A stretch of DNA of 64,000 nucleotides from Haematobia irritans (taxonomy: Eukaryota > Arthropoda > Insecta > Diptera > Muscidae): assembly GCF_050003625.1 (NCBI RefSeq), contig NC_134401.1:93970852-94034851 (forward strand), given 5' to 3'. The position numbers and the translations under genes are program-made. This document shows, piece by piece, positions 35,872 through 46,972 of the stretch; within the stretch, counting starts at the first letter, position 1, and each line of letters starts with the position of its first letter. Below the pieces are notes generated by a model. The model was not told where the DNA came from and ran no database searches. It saw nothing but the letters and a program-made list of their open reading frames with translations.

Positions 35872-37619
35872 AGAGAAATTAAATTTGTTATGTCTGATAA
35901 ATTTTCTTGAATTTGTCGAAAAGTATTTACTTATTTTTATCATAATAAAATTTCTAAAATTAACCTAGATCTGCTATAACGGTGGCTTCACCCTAGAATA
36001 TGTCATATTCTGAACTCAAAAACACTTTAAAAACTCAAGGTGAATTCCATACCTCAGAAAATGACTCACTTCTATTACAAACTTAACAAATCAAGCTAAC
36101 ACCCCATCAAGTAGAACACAATCAGCAAACCCCAATCTAACCAATGCTAATATTTCCATGTATGCACATTGGCTACATTGCCGTCTCCTAAGAACTTTTC
36201 TAATATGATTGTAACCAACAAACTGGGATTGGAAAAAATCAACAAAAAGTCGATTTCTTTGTTTAACAATTGGTTGCAATTTTAAATTTGCGGTTGTCGG
36301 CAAGTTCCGTATGGAGGCATACGGCTAAAATCACCCACAAACGGCCATAATGTGTGAGAAACTAGAATTTTTATGGCCAGGAAATTACAGATGGTCGATT
36401 AGCATGCAAACTTTGGCAAACAGACTTTGGTTGCCGCCATTATCTTGAGGGGGTTTCAAAAACCCAAAAAAAAACACAAGAATACATTTATAAAAAAAAG
36501 AGTGCATCCGGTTGTAAAATATGGCCGACACTTTGTTATCCTGCCGCCCAAGAAAAACAAAACCCAAACAAACAAATGCAAAGGATTTCCCAACCAACCA
36601 TGCCAAAAAGGAAGAACCACAAATTTATAGTCTCGCGGTTGCATATACCCCAAAAAAAGAACTCTACCCAGCCAGTCACATGGCTTAGATTGAGGAATAT
36701 TGGAGAAAAAGTATCAACCAAAAAAAAAAACAACCAAAAACTTTGTAATTAAACTATCAAAACAAGATTTGTTTCAAACAAAATGTTCCCTTAACCACCA
36801 ATCTATATCACCCCTCCCCCTTCTAACCAATTTTGGTCTCAGCGATCCGAACAAACAATCATTCCAGGCCGTCCGTCCATCCGTCATTCATCCAATCCAA
36901 TGCAATCTAATTGTTGGGCACCAATACACAGAAAACAGATATGCACACACACACACATACACACACCCAAATAAACCACATCGTCCAGAATTTATATCCA
37001 AAGAACAACTAAAATTGTAGGTAAAGTTCACCATTCAAATACGGATACGAAAACCCCCATTATTTTGGGGTATTGCAAATCCAAGAATTCTATCACATTT
37101 GTATCATAGTGGTTAGTGTTGTTGTTGCTTCTACTAGCCTGCTATAGCCCATGGAGGAGGAGAAGGATATTGCCAATGGTAATGATGAGGTTAGTGGTGG
37201 TGCTGGTTGCATTTGTTGGACCCCTATCATTATGACTATAGCCCTATGACAGTGGACGATTGATAGCCATGTACGTGATGCCTATGAAAAAAAAAAATGG
37301 AAAAGAGTGAATGGCTTTTATTTTCTTTTGTTATTTTCCTCTCATTGATGGGTTTAGTGGTGTTTCTTTTTTTCAAACGCTTCTTTTTAAGGGACACAGT
37401 ATTTGTGGAATACAAAGTAGGGAATAGGCATATCTGCAATTTTCCAATTGAAAAGTATTTATTCGAAAAAAAAAGTCCCATCAATCAAAATTTTATAATA
37501 ATTTTAACATTTTCATTCAGATTCAAATAACCCGGCAAGAACTCTCATTACTACATAATCTTGGAGGTAACTTTGGTGAAATTTGGTAAGCACTTACTAC
37601 TAAATGAAAATGTTTACTC
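35872..37619. other. Spacer with a CA microsatellite, no gene recognised
   Basis: About 1.7 kb of apparently unique AT-rich sequence. A CA/TG microsatellite lies at about 36942-36968. The frames at 36385-37020 overlap one another on opposite strands, are rich in F/K from AT bias, and show no domain, so none is called. This is one of the few stretches that could hold host regulatory DNA. Confidence 0.45.
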
Positions 37620-38640
37620 CCCAGCAAAAAAAGCGTTGCCAAAAAAAAGTAGTGAAATGTTCGTTTTGGATCCGAAAGTAGTGCAAAATTGGCGCATAAG
37701 CGTAGAATTTTGTCATAGGATGGATGTCCACCATTTCAAAAATCGTTGCACTGAATTTGCATCACTTTTTAAAGTGTGATTCGAATTCAGTGTGATGTGA
37801 ATTAAAAAATTTTGAGATATTTTGTCAAATAAATAAGTTTAATTATTTTTTTTATGATTTTTAATGCATTCTAACCAGAGATGGTCCAAGTAGCAAATTT
37901 TTGGGTTTTCTACTGTCAAAAAGTTGTAAACGTCGAAAACGTCATATACCTGTATAAAAGGTAAAAAACGTAGTAAACGTCAAAAACGCCTACAGGACCC
38001 TTAGGACTATTTTTAGTATCCTAAGCCATGAAAACGTCATATTGAAGTATTTTAGATTTTTTATAATAATATTTTGAAATTTTTATTCAAACGAAATGTG
38101 CACGATTCGCTGGCATAAACATTTGAATGCAACTCGTTTTCATTGTTGTGTCACAAATCGGATTTAGGTACAACGTGTGGGCATGCAAAATACCAACCAC
38201 GCATATTTAATTTTAGTAATAATCATTCTCAAATCAAGTAAGACATAAATGGTTCTAATAAACGTACTGTACAAAAAAAATATATTTTTGCCAAAAACTA
38301 AGTATTTTACGAAGGTTAGCATTTTCGTTTTTATAATGAAAAGTCATTCATAAATACAAAAATTTAAAAAAAAGTACGAAATAAACGGTTCTAAAAAACC
38401 ATTCAATAGAAATTCGTATATTGTCAAAAACTAAGTATTTTTCGAAGGTTTACGACGTTTTTGACGTATGGTAAAATACGTCGTAAATGTATGTCAAATA
38501 CCTTACAGTTAACGACAGACCATCTCTGATTCTAACGCTTGTCTGAAACATTTGACCTCAAACATTCGTAATTTTTCAAGATTGGATTTAGCATTTTCTT
38601 TTGACAAAATTTTAATAATTTGTACCATTTTATTAATTTT
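37620..38640 (-). mobile_element. CCCAGC element D3, split by a hAT-type element
   Basis: It starts CCCAGCAAAAAAAGCGTTGC and follows the family in reverse to 37875, then resumes at 38529 with CGCTTGTCTGAAACATTTGA and continues to 38640, where HINE-A5 begins. The interruption is the element at 37876-38528. The rest of the left half is not found beyond the HINE cluster. Confidence 0.65.
37876..38528. mobile_element. hAT-type non-autonomous element, 653 bp
   Basis: It starts CAGAGATGGTC and ends GACCATCTCTG, an 11-bp perfect inverted repeat. It is flanked by identical 8-bp target duplications ATTCTAAC at 37868-37875 and 38529-38536. Subterminal regions carry several GTAAACGTC/GACGTTT-type motifs on both sides, which could be transposase-binding repeats (inference). 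No open frame of note. Eight-base duplications place it with hAT elements. A left-end fragment lies at 5684-5790. Confidence 0.85.
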
Positions 38641-39932
38641 TATACCCTCCACCATAGGATGGGGGTATATTAACTTTGTCATTCCGTTTGTAACACATCG
38701 AAATATAGCCCTAAGACCCCATAAAGTATATATATTCTGGGTCGTGGTGAAATTTTGAGTTGATCTGAGCATGTCCGTCCGTCCGTCTGTTGAAATCACG
38801 CTAACTTCCGAACGAAACAAGCTACTTGAAACTTGACACAATTAGTTGTTATTGACGTAGGTCGGATGGTATTTCAAATGGGCTATATCGGTCCACTTTT
38901 ACGTTAGCCCCCATATAAACCGATCCCCAGATTTAGCTTGCGGAGCCTCTAAGAGAAGCACATTTCATCCCATCCGGCTGAAATTTGGTACATGGTGTTA
39001 GTATATGGTCTCGAACAACTATGCGAAAATTGGTCCACATCGGTCCATAATTATATAGCCCCCATATAAACCGATCCCCAGATTTGGCTTGCGGAGCCTC
39101 TAAGAGAAGCAAATTTCATCCCATCCGGCTGAAATTTGGTACATGGTGTTGGTTGTTAGAGACCATATACTCTAACAACCATGCAAAAATTGGTCCACAT
39201 CGATCCATAATTATATATAGCCCCCATATAAACCGATCACCAGATTTGACCTCTGGAGCCTCTTGGAAGACCAAAATTGATTTGATTCAGTTGAAATTTG
39301 GTACGTGGTGTTACTATATGGCCTCAAACACCAATGCAAAAATTGGTCGAAATCGGTCCATAATTATATATAGCCCCCATATAAACCGATCCCCAGATTT
39401 GACCTCCGCAGTCCCTTGGAAGAGCAAAATTCATCTGATTCAGTTGAAATTTGGTACGTGGTGTTACTATATGGCCTCAAACACCAATGCACAAATTGGT
39501 CGAAATCGGTCCATAATTATATATAGCCCCCATATAAACCGATCCCCAGATTTGACCTCCGCAGTCCCTTGGAAGAGCAAAATTCATCCGATTCGGTTGA
39601 AATTTGGTACGTCATGTTAGTATATAGTATCCAACAACCATGCAGGAATTGGTTCATATCGGTCCATAATTATATATAGCCCCCATATAAACCGATCCCC
39701 AGATTTGACCTCCGGTAACTTTTGGAGAAGCAAAATTCATCCGATCTGGTTGGAATTTGGTACGTGGTGGTAACACAGTATATGATATTTAACAACCCAT
39801 ATAAACCGCTTCAAAGCCCCCATATAAACCGATCCCGAGATTTGGTTTTGGACCCACTTGGAGGAGCAAATTTCATTCGAGTCTGTTGAAATTTGGCTAG
39901 TATATGGCCGTTAACAACCATGCCTAACTAGG
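38641..39932 (+). mobile_element. HINE-A element, copy A5 (3' end lost)
   Basis: TATACCCTCCACCATAGG start, GTCCGTCCGTCTG microsatellite near 38776 and about seven 153-bp repeats. The 178-codon plus-strand frame 39084-39620 is repeat-derived. It breaks off at GCCTAACTAGG into a long A-rich tract (39933-39969). It begins at a T tract inside the CCCAGC element D3, whose intact form is seen at about 54880. Confidence 0.75.
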
Positions 39933-39969
39933 TTAAAAAAAAAAAACAAAAAAAAACAAAAAAAAAAAA

Positions 39970-40200
39970 ACAAGTATATACAGCTGTAAGTTCGGCCGGA
40001 TATATAATAGTTTACTTTGAAAACTCTTCGTCGTAGAGAGTTACTTGATAATTTATAGCATTTTTGCTTATATCGCCTTAGTATTTCTCAAGAATATATA
40101 TATATATATTTTATATAGTCGGAAATCGATATTTCGATGTGTTACACACGGAATGACAAACTTATTATACCCCCATCACCATTCTATGGTGGTGGGTATA
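39970..40200 (-). mobile_element. Internally deleted HINE-B, copy B3 (about 230 bp)
   Basis: The left end ACAAGTATATACAGCTGTAA with TTCGGCCGG is the 3' terminus in reverse. The right end has the TATATAGTCGGAAATCGATA core and CTATGGTGGTGGGTATA, the 5' terminus. The central repeats, the GTCY tract and half of the hairpin are gone. Both termini survive, so it may be a minimal element. Confidence 0.65.
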
Positions 40201-40205
40201 AAAAA

Positions 40206-40926
40206 ACAAGCATATTTATACAGCACTAAGTTCGGCCGGGCCGAATCTTAAATACCCACCACCATGAACCAAATATTAGGGTTTCCTTTGAAATTTCAGG
40301 AGTGCTTGAGGACTTGAGGACACTTCCCGAAGATAAATTTAAAGATTTCGCCTATGAGGACTATATCAAATTCTGGATTAATAAGAACCATTTTTGTTTG
40401 AGTTTTAGAGGAATCATTAACATCTCTTGTAAGTGTGCAAGAAAATTATAAAATAACGTCTTGATTTGAAATCTTAAATCTGTAGAAGAAAAATCTGGAA
40501 ATTTTACATTGAGTTTCAAGCAATTTGCATGATAAGTGCGCCTTCTACAGCCGCAAGAAGTGAAGTCGGTCTATGTGGAGGCATTACCAAATGGACCGAT
40601 AAAAACTTAATCCGATACACGTTTTTGTGAGCCTAAAATACCAGAATATTTACAATTTCAGGCAAATCAGATAAAAACTACGGTTTCTAGAAACCCAAGG
40701 AGTTAAATCGGGAGATCGTTCTTATGGGGGCTATACTAAAATATCGACCGATACTCACCGTTTTCGGCACACCTCTTTATGACCCGAAAATACCTCTAGA
40801 TTTCCAATTTCAGGCAAATAGGATAAAAACTTCGGATTCTAGAATCCCATGAATTAAAATCGGGAAATCGGTCTATATGGGGGCTATACCAAAATATGGA
40901 CCGATACTCACCATTTCCGGCACACC
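40206..40926 (-). mobile_element. HINE-B element, copy B4 (5' end lost)
   Basis: 3' terminus in reverse (ACAAGCATATTTATACAGCA, hairpin TTCGGCCGGGCCGAA, CCCACCACCATG), then about 3.5 central repeats. It stops in CGGCACACCTC and joins HINE-A6 directly. Its 5' core and microsatellite are absent. Confidence 0.75.
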
Positions 40927-42727
40927 TCCACCATAGGATGGGGGTATATTAACTTTGTCATTCCGTTTGTAACACATCGACATATTGCTCCAAGACCCCA
41001 TAAAGTATATATATTCTGGGTCGTGGTGAAATTCTGAGTCGATCTGAGCATGTCCGTCCGTCCGTCCGTCCGTCTGTTGAAATCACGCTAACTTCCGAAC
41101 GAAAGAAGCTATCGACTTGAAACTTGGCACAAGTAGTTGTTATTGATGTAGGTCGGATGGTATTGCAAATGGGCTATATCGGTCCACTTTTACGTATAGC
41201 CCCCATATAAACGGAACCCCAAATTTGGCTTGCGATTGCTCTAAGAGAAGCAAATTTCATCCGATCCGGCTGAAATTTGGTACATGGTGTTAGTATATCG
41301 TCTCTAACAAACATGCAAAAATTGGTCCATATCGGTAAACTTTTACGTACAGCCCCCATATAAAAGGACCCCCAAATTTGGCTTGCGGTTGCTATAAGAG
41401 CAGCAAATTTCATCCGATCCGGCTGAAATTTGGTACATGGTGTAAGTATATGGTCTCTAACAACCATGCCAAAATTGGTCCATATCGGTCCATAATTACA
41501 TATCCGATCCGGCTGAAATTTGGTACATGGTGTTAGTATATGGTCTCTAACAACCATGCAAAAATTTGTCCATATCGGTCCATAATTACATATATCCCCC
41601 ATATAAACCAATCCCCCGATTTGGCCTCCGGAGCCTCTAAGAGAACCAAATTTCATCCGATCCGGCTGAAATTTGGTACATGATGTTGGTATATGTTCTC
41701 TAATGACCATGCAAAAATTGGTCCACATTGGCCCATAACTATATATAGCCCCCATATAAACCGATCCCCAGATTTGAACTCCGGAGCCTCTTAGAGGAGC
41801 AAAAGTCATCCGATCCGATTGAAATTTGGTACGTGGTGTTAGTATATTGTCTCTAACAACCATGCCAAAAGTGGTCCATATCGGTCCATAATTATATATA
41901 GCCCCCATATAAGCCGATCCCCAGATTTGACCTCCGGAGCATCTTAGAGGAGCAAAATTCATCCGATCCGGTTGAAATTTGGTACGTGGTGTAAGTATAT
42001 GGTCTCTAACAATCATGCAAGAATTGGTCCATATCGGTCCATAATTATATATAGCCCCCATATAAATCGATCCCCAGATTTGTCCTCCGGAGCCTCTTGG
42101 AGGAGCTAAATTCATCCGATCCGGTTGAAATTTGGAACATGGTGTTAGAATGTGCTCTCTAACAAACATGCAAGAATTGGTCCATATCGGCCCATAATTA
42201 TATATAGCCCCCCCCCCCATATAAACCGTTCCCCAGATTTGATCTCCGGAGCCTCTTGGAGGAGCAAAATTCATCCGATCCGGTTGAAATTTGCAACGTG
42301 GTGTTAGTATAAGGCCCCTTATAACCATGCCATAATTGGTCCATATCGGTCTATAGTTATATATAGCCGATCCCCAATCGCACAAATTTTCTGTAGAAAA
42401 TTTTTTCCAAATTTTATTTCTATAGAAATTTTTTTCCAAATTTTACTTCTATAGAAAATGTTGTCAAAATTTTATTTCTATAGAAACTTTAAACTTAATT
42501 ATATACGTATTTAATCGGCCTTTTTTAGTTTAATATGTACCACGTATGGACTATGTGGTATATATTACGATGTTAGGAAGTTCTAAGATACCTTGCCGTC
42601 GGCAAGTGTTACCGCAACCCAAGTAATTCGATTGTGGATGACAGTCTTTCGTAGAAGTTTCTACGCAATCCATGGTGGAGGGTACATAAGCTTCGGCCTG
42701 GCCGAACTTACGGCCGTATATACTTGT
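40924..42727 (+). mobile_element. HINE-A element, copy A6
   Basis: It starts at CTCCACCATAGGATGGGGG, lacking only TATACC. GTCC units lie near 41051-41073, followed by about eight 153-bp repeats, a run of 12 C at about 42211-42222, a short 29-bp minisatellite (42375-42490), then CCATGGTGGAGGGTACATAA, the hairpin TTCGGCCTGGCCGAA and GTATATACTTGT. The minus strand holds the longest frame in the window (421 codons, 41174-42439), made of 51-residue repeats with no known domain. Confidence 0.85.
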
Positions 42728-44515
42728 TTTTTTTTTTTAATATGAACTGTAACATGTTTACCTCCACGTAATCTGAGTTTCTTTAGAGTTACAATGATAG
42801 GGTCCATATTACAAATGCTGTAAAATGGCACTAACCGATAACACTGTGAGACATTACGTAAACCACCAACGCCATAGATTTTAAAGTAACCACTGGATTC
42901 TTGTACTCTGGACCCACAATCGACATTAGTTTTGGGTGCAAATGTTATTATTATTGTTTTGTATCGAAGTGGTTGTGTTTTGTTTTCCTGTTTTTCTCTT
43001 TACCTTGTTTGATTTAGATTTCACTGGACTATTTTTCTCGCATATATCAAAATTGAAGTCAGAACTTGTAAAACCATATTGCTTCTCTTGTACTGCAAGT
43101 TCGCCTTTTGTTTTTTTTTTTTTTTTGGCTTCGCCATAATTTTATTTGGGATCTCTGAAACCGATTATTAACTGTAGGCATGATCCTTTGAATGGTCGTT
43201 GTTGATGTTGTGGTTCTTGGCCATATTTCGTGTTGGGAAAGAAAAGGAAACCTCAAACCAGAGCACCAAAGCGAATGTTAGCCTATCAGATTGTCTAAAT
43301 ATGGTCGACTATCTGTCTGTGCGTCTGGCTGGTTATCTTTCAAATATTGTGGGTTTATGTATATCCATCCAGCCAAGCATCCATTCAGTCGTCCATCCAT
43401 CCATCCATCCATATCCATATATCATTGGTGTAAAATTCCGTCACGTATCAATCTGCAAATTGCTATGAAGAGAACAGGAATGAAATATTATTAAAGTTAT
43501 CGTCATCGCCATAGTCTACAGAGTCAACAACATCGTCATCATCGTCGCCATTTGTCGTAGTGCGTAGGCTTTATAAGAAATCAAATCGTCTGTCCACCAT
43601 CCATCCAACCATCCGTCCGTCTGTCCATCCCACTATACTGGATTATCCTTGGAGGCCATATTGAGAGTGAAGTAAAGATAACTTATTCTTGGTTTAGTTT
43701 TCGGTTTCAATTTTTCGTATTTTTGTCTGGATTACAAATTTATTAATCTTATTTTTTTTTTGTTCTTTCGTTTAACTTTTGGGATATCCATTGATTCAGA
43801 TTTTTTTGGGGGGGTTTTTGATATATCGATACCTTTAACGTTTGATTTGAAGTTGCCAATATTTTTGGTCTCTGATCGATTTTGCCCATAAATCATGGTC
43901 ACTATTTTTGTTTCCTTTATTGGTCAACCAAAAATATGCCAGTCTTATTCGCCTAAGGGCTTGGCTTTCCTGGATATGCGATCATAAATAATCCAAACTC
44001 ACAATACTACAAAATAGTGCAAATCAATAGTTTCCAGTCGATTCGTTTTGTTTTATATAAGAAATATTGAAACAAATGTTTATGGGCATTTAATATTGCA
44101 TAAATCAAAGTCAATATTTATCAAATGTAGAAAAACACATGAAGTATTAAAAAAAAAATAATAATAAAAAAAATAATTTTAACACAGATCAATTTCATAT
44201 TCAACGAGCAAACTATTACGAATGGAAATATTTTTACTGCTGCCTTATAACATTGTCACTGCTATCGTATTCGCAAAATGCTTTCATTCCGTTTATGTCA
44301 ACCTCCGGAACTTTTGTGAAAAATGCAACATTTACTCCCGGCACACAATGATTCCAAATCGATTTTTTTTTTTTGGAAATAATTCTGCAACTTTTGAATA
44401 GATAAAGATATCAAAATAATTTTCTTTGTGTGAAAGCTGAGGTGTTTTCCTCTAAGTTTGCAAACACGGTTTTCAATTAAAAATTTAATTGACTTTTCTC
44501 ATGGAATCAATTAAT
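42728..44515. other. Spacer with a CCAT microsatellite, no gene recognised
   Basis: Apparently single-copy, with a CCAT tract at about 43391-43412 and poly(T) runs. Near 44450-44510 short TTAATTGA motifs resemble the AATT-rich MITE at 16462-16756. Frames such as 42936-43139 and 43199-43468 follow low-complexity T/C-rich sequence and are not called. Confidence 0.45.
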
Positions 44516-44837
44516 TATACCCTAAACCACATATTAGTCAGGGTTTAATAGCTTTGATCTGCCAAAAAATGTGCCTACCAGAAATATTGATTTTAGACCC
44601 CATAGAATATATACCGATCGACTCAGAATAACCTGCTGAGTTGATCTAGCGCATGGTGTCCGTCCGTCTGTCCATGTATTTGCGAACAGCAAACGGTTAA
44701 CCGATTTTGATGAAATTTGGTACAGGGTGTTTTTTTGGCACAAAGACGAACGCTATTGAATTTGGAAGAAATCGGATTAAATTTAGATATAGCTCCCATA
44801 TATATCGGCCGTTTTCGACAAATGGGGTCAGTTTGGA
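44516..44837 (+). mobile_element. HINE-C element, 5' part (copy C1)
   Basis: Third family: TATACCCTAAACCACATATT, then TTTGATCTGCCAAAAAATGT, TTGATTTTAGACCCCATAGA with ATATATACCGATCGACTCAG, a GTCCGTCCGTCTGTCC tract near 44660, and the start of the central repeat (GATATAGCTCCCATATATAT). A SINE begins at 44838, and the HINE does not resume after it. Confidence 0.75.
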
Positions 44838-45140
44838 AGCCACCGTGTTGCAATGGTTAGCATGCCCGCCTTGCATACACAAGGTCGTGGGTTCGATTCC
44901 TGCTTCGACCGAAGACCAAAAAGTTTTTCAGCGGTGGATTATTCCACCTCAGTACTCGTAATGCTGGTGACACTTCTGAGGGGTTTCAAAGCTTCTCTAA
45001 GTAGTTTCACTGCAATATGGAACGCCGTTCGGACTCGGCTATAAAAAGGAGGTCATTGAGCTTAACATGGAATCTGGCAGCACTCAGTGATAAGATAAAA
45101 GAGAAGTTCACCAATGTGGTATCACAATGGACTGAATAGC
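44838..45140 (+). mobile_element. tRNA-derived SINE with A and B boxes
   Basis: The head GCCACCGTGTTGCAATGG then TTAGCATGCCC contains the A box, and GGGTTCGATTCC is a canonical B box. The body runs through AAAAAGTTTTTCAGCGG, a small insertion ACTCG near 44955, and CACAATGGACTGAATAG. The 3' tail is cut by the GGAGTC repeat element. Confidence 0.8.
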
Positions 45141-45343
45141 AGGGCTGTGGAGTCGGAGCCGGAGTCGTAGAAATTTTACTCGGCTCCGACTCCGGCGAAA
45201 CAAAATTTGAAAAACACTTCATATCTTTGTAATTAAGGAAATATTTCGGCAATTTAGATTCCATTAGGGGTTTTAATCGAAAAACGAAGTACTGGGTTTC
45301 AGGCCAAAGTGTATTTATATGGGTGAAATTTCACGGTGATATT
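45141..45343 (+). repeat. GGAGTC-type dispersed repeat
   Basis: It starts AGGGCTGTGGAGTCGGAGCC, has further hexamer-like GACTCCGGC units, then unique sequence to GTGAAATTTCACGGTGATAT. An inverted relative lies at 60062-60319 with the same two ends. The family is dispersed and non-coding; its class is unknown. Confidence 0.7.
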
Positions 45344-45877
45344 GTATTGTCCATTTTTAACACATAAAAATATCGATTTTTGACTCTATATATATTCGGT
45401 ACAATTTTAAGGCAATACAACAGTAGAACCTAACGTTCTGATTTTTGGCAAGCATGTCGAGTTCGAAGATGGGTCATACCGAAAAATTTTGTGATATAGC
45501 ACCTACATATAAACCCAACTTCCGATTTGTTTTAAGATTTTTTTCCAGTCTAAATTTTCATAAGTTTTGTCAGAAATTTTGAATGTAGAGTTATTTGAGA
45601 TCCATAAATAAATACGCAAATTTCCCGTCGGCCCAAATTTTGAGATAGCCCTACATATACACCCGATGCCCTTGGAAGCTGTAATAACCCCTGCCTACGT
45701 GCCATCTGAGCCGGTCTTTTTGGGGAAAGTTTGTTTCATCAAAGCCACTCGAAAATCTTAACATTAAATTAATGGCCTCTAATGTCCATAACTGATAGAC
45801 TTTTTATAAATCGATGTTTCACCATTTTGATAGAAACAATATTCGTAACTGTCCAGCTATTCTTGTATTTAAAAACA
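45344..45877. other. Degraded HINE-B-like sequence, then spacer
   Basis: From about 45351 to 45670 there are echoes of HINE-B (ATCGATTTTTGACTCTATAT, GTTCGAAGATGGGTCATACC, GATATAGCACCTACATATAA) without microsatellite or ends. The remainder to 45877 is unrecognised. Confidence 0.4.
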
Positions 45878-46970
45878 CCTGAACACCCCTCATTTTGAAG
45901 GTGTGTGTGTGTGTAGAATGTTGCTCCTATTTTGATTTTGGAATTCACTCTTCAATTGTCAAAATGCCATCCAAGCAAGAAGAGCAGCGTATCAAAATTT
46001 TGCTCGCGCATCGCGAAAATCCGAGCTACTCGCACGCAAAGCTGGCAAAATCGCTAAATGTTGCCAAATCAACCGTTACAAATGTAATTAAAGTGTTTGG
46101 GGAACGTTTGTCGACAGCCAGGAAGTCTGGATCGGGGGGAAATCGAAAACCGGAAGCCGCTGAGACGACAAAGAGAGTAGCCGGTAGTTTCAAGCGAAAC
46201 CCTAACCTCTCTCTCCGAGATGCCGCAAATAAGCTGAGTGTATCGTCTACAACCGTGCATCGAGCCAAAAAACGAGCCGGACTATCGACTTACAAGAAGG
46301 TAGTGACTTCCGGGACAGGAGTTTTATACGGCAAAAGGAAGGGGAAAGGTAGCAGATATTTTCAAGCACATAAAACTGTCAAAGTTCGCAAAGAAACATC
46401 TGGTTTGGCAAGCCATCTGTACCTGTGGCTTGAAAAGCAGCATTTTCATAGCTTCCGGGACTGTCAACCAAAAAATTTACGTGAAAGAGTGTTTGAATAA
46501 ACTTCTGCTGCCTTTCCTGAAGAAACACGGTTGTTCCGTACTGTTTTGGCCGGATTTGACATCTTGCCATTATGGTAAAAAGGCAATGGAGTGGTACGCC
46601 GCCAACAACGTGCAGGTGGTTCCCAAGGACAAGAACCCTCCCAACACGCCAGAGCTCCGCCCAATTGAGAAATACTGGGCTATTGTCAAGCGGAACCTAA
46701 AGAAGACCAAAAAAACTGCTAAGGACGAGCAGCAGTTCAAGGCAAACTGACTTTCTGCTGCGAAGAAGGTGGACAAGGTGGCTGTACAAAATCTGATGGC
46801 AGGTGTCAAGCGTGAAGCCCGGCAATTCGGATTTGGAAAAGCGAAAGCCTAACTGAATATTTTTCCTGAATTTTATACTAATTGAACTTGAAAAAGAAAT
46901 TTAATTTGATTTTTTAAATAAACGATTTACACGCGTTTTCCCTTGACCAAATTTTGACCGTATCACCCTT
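45878..46970 (+). mobile_element. DD37E Tc1/mariner-type transposon, copy 2 (5' end lost)
   Basis: The 3' terminus TTGACCGTATCACCCTT is followed by TA at 46971-46972. The 5' terminal repeat is missing: the similarity to copy 1 begins only near AACACCTGAACACCCCTC. The next base pairs after the 3' TA are mariner coding sequence, so this element sits beside or inside a mariner (see 46973-47477). Confidence 0.8.
45964..46852 (+). pseudogene. DD37E transposase, frameshifted, nonsense-mutated
   Basis: ATG at 45964, MPSKQEEQRIKILLAHREN, then YSHAKLAKSLNVAKSTVT and a second HTH-like LSLRDAANKLSVSSTTVH. After KKVVT (near 46308) about 40 codons, including the first catalytic aspartate, are deleted. 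The frame then runs out of register through KGKGSRYFQ to SGLASHLYLW. A further shift near 46430 gives the C-terminal frame with FWPDLTSCHYG (second aspartate) and PELRPIEKYW. Exactly 37 residues lie between that D and the E of PIEKYW, hence DD37E. A TGG-to-TGA change stops it at 46750; homology continues to TAA at 46850. Confidence 0.8.
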
Positions 46971-46972
46971 TA

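Noticed and set aside
36385..36733. Overlapping minus-strand frames as a small secreted protein
   Set aside because: Three registers and the plus strand are all open over A/T-rich homopolymers, which is what base composition alone predicts.
41174..42439. 421-codon minus-strand frame as a gene
   Set aside because: Same cause; it spans the central array of HINE-A6 and begins in minisatellite.
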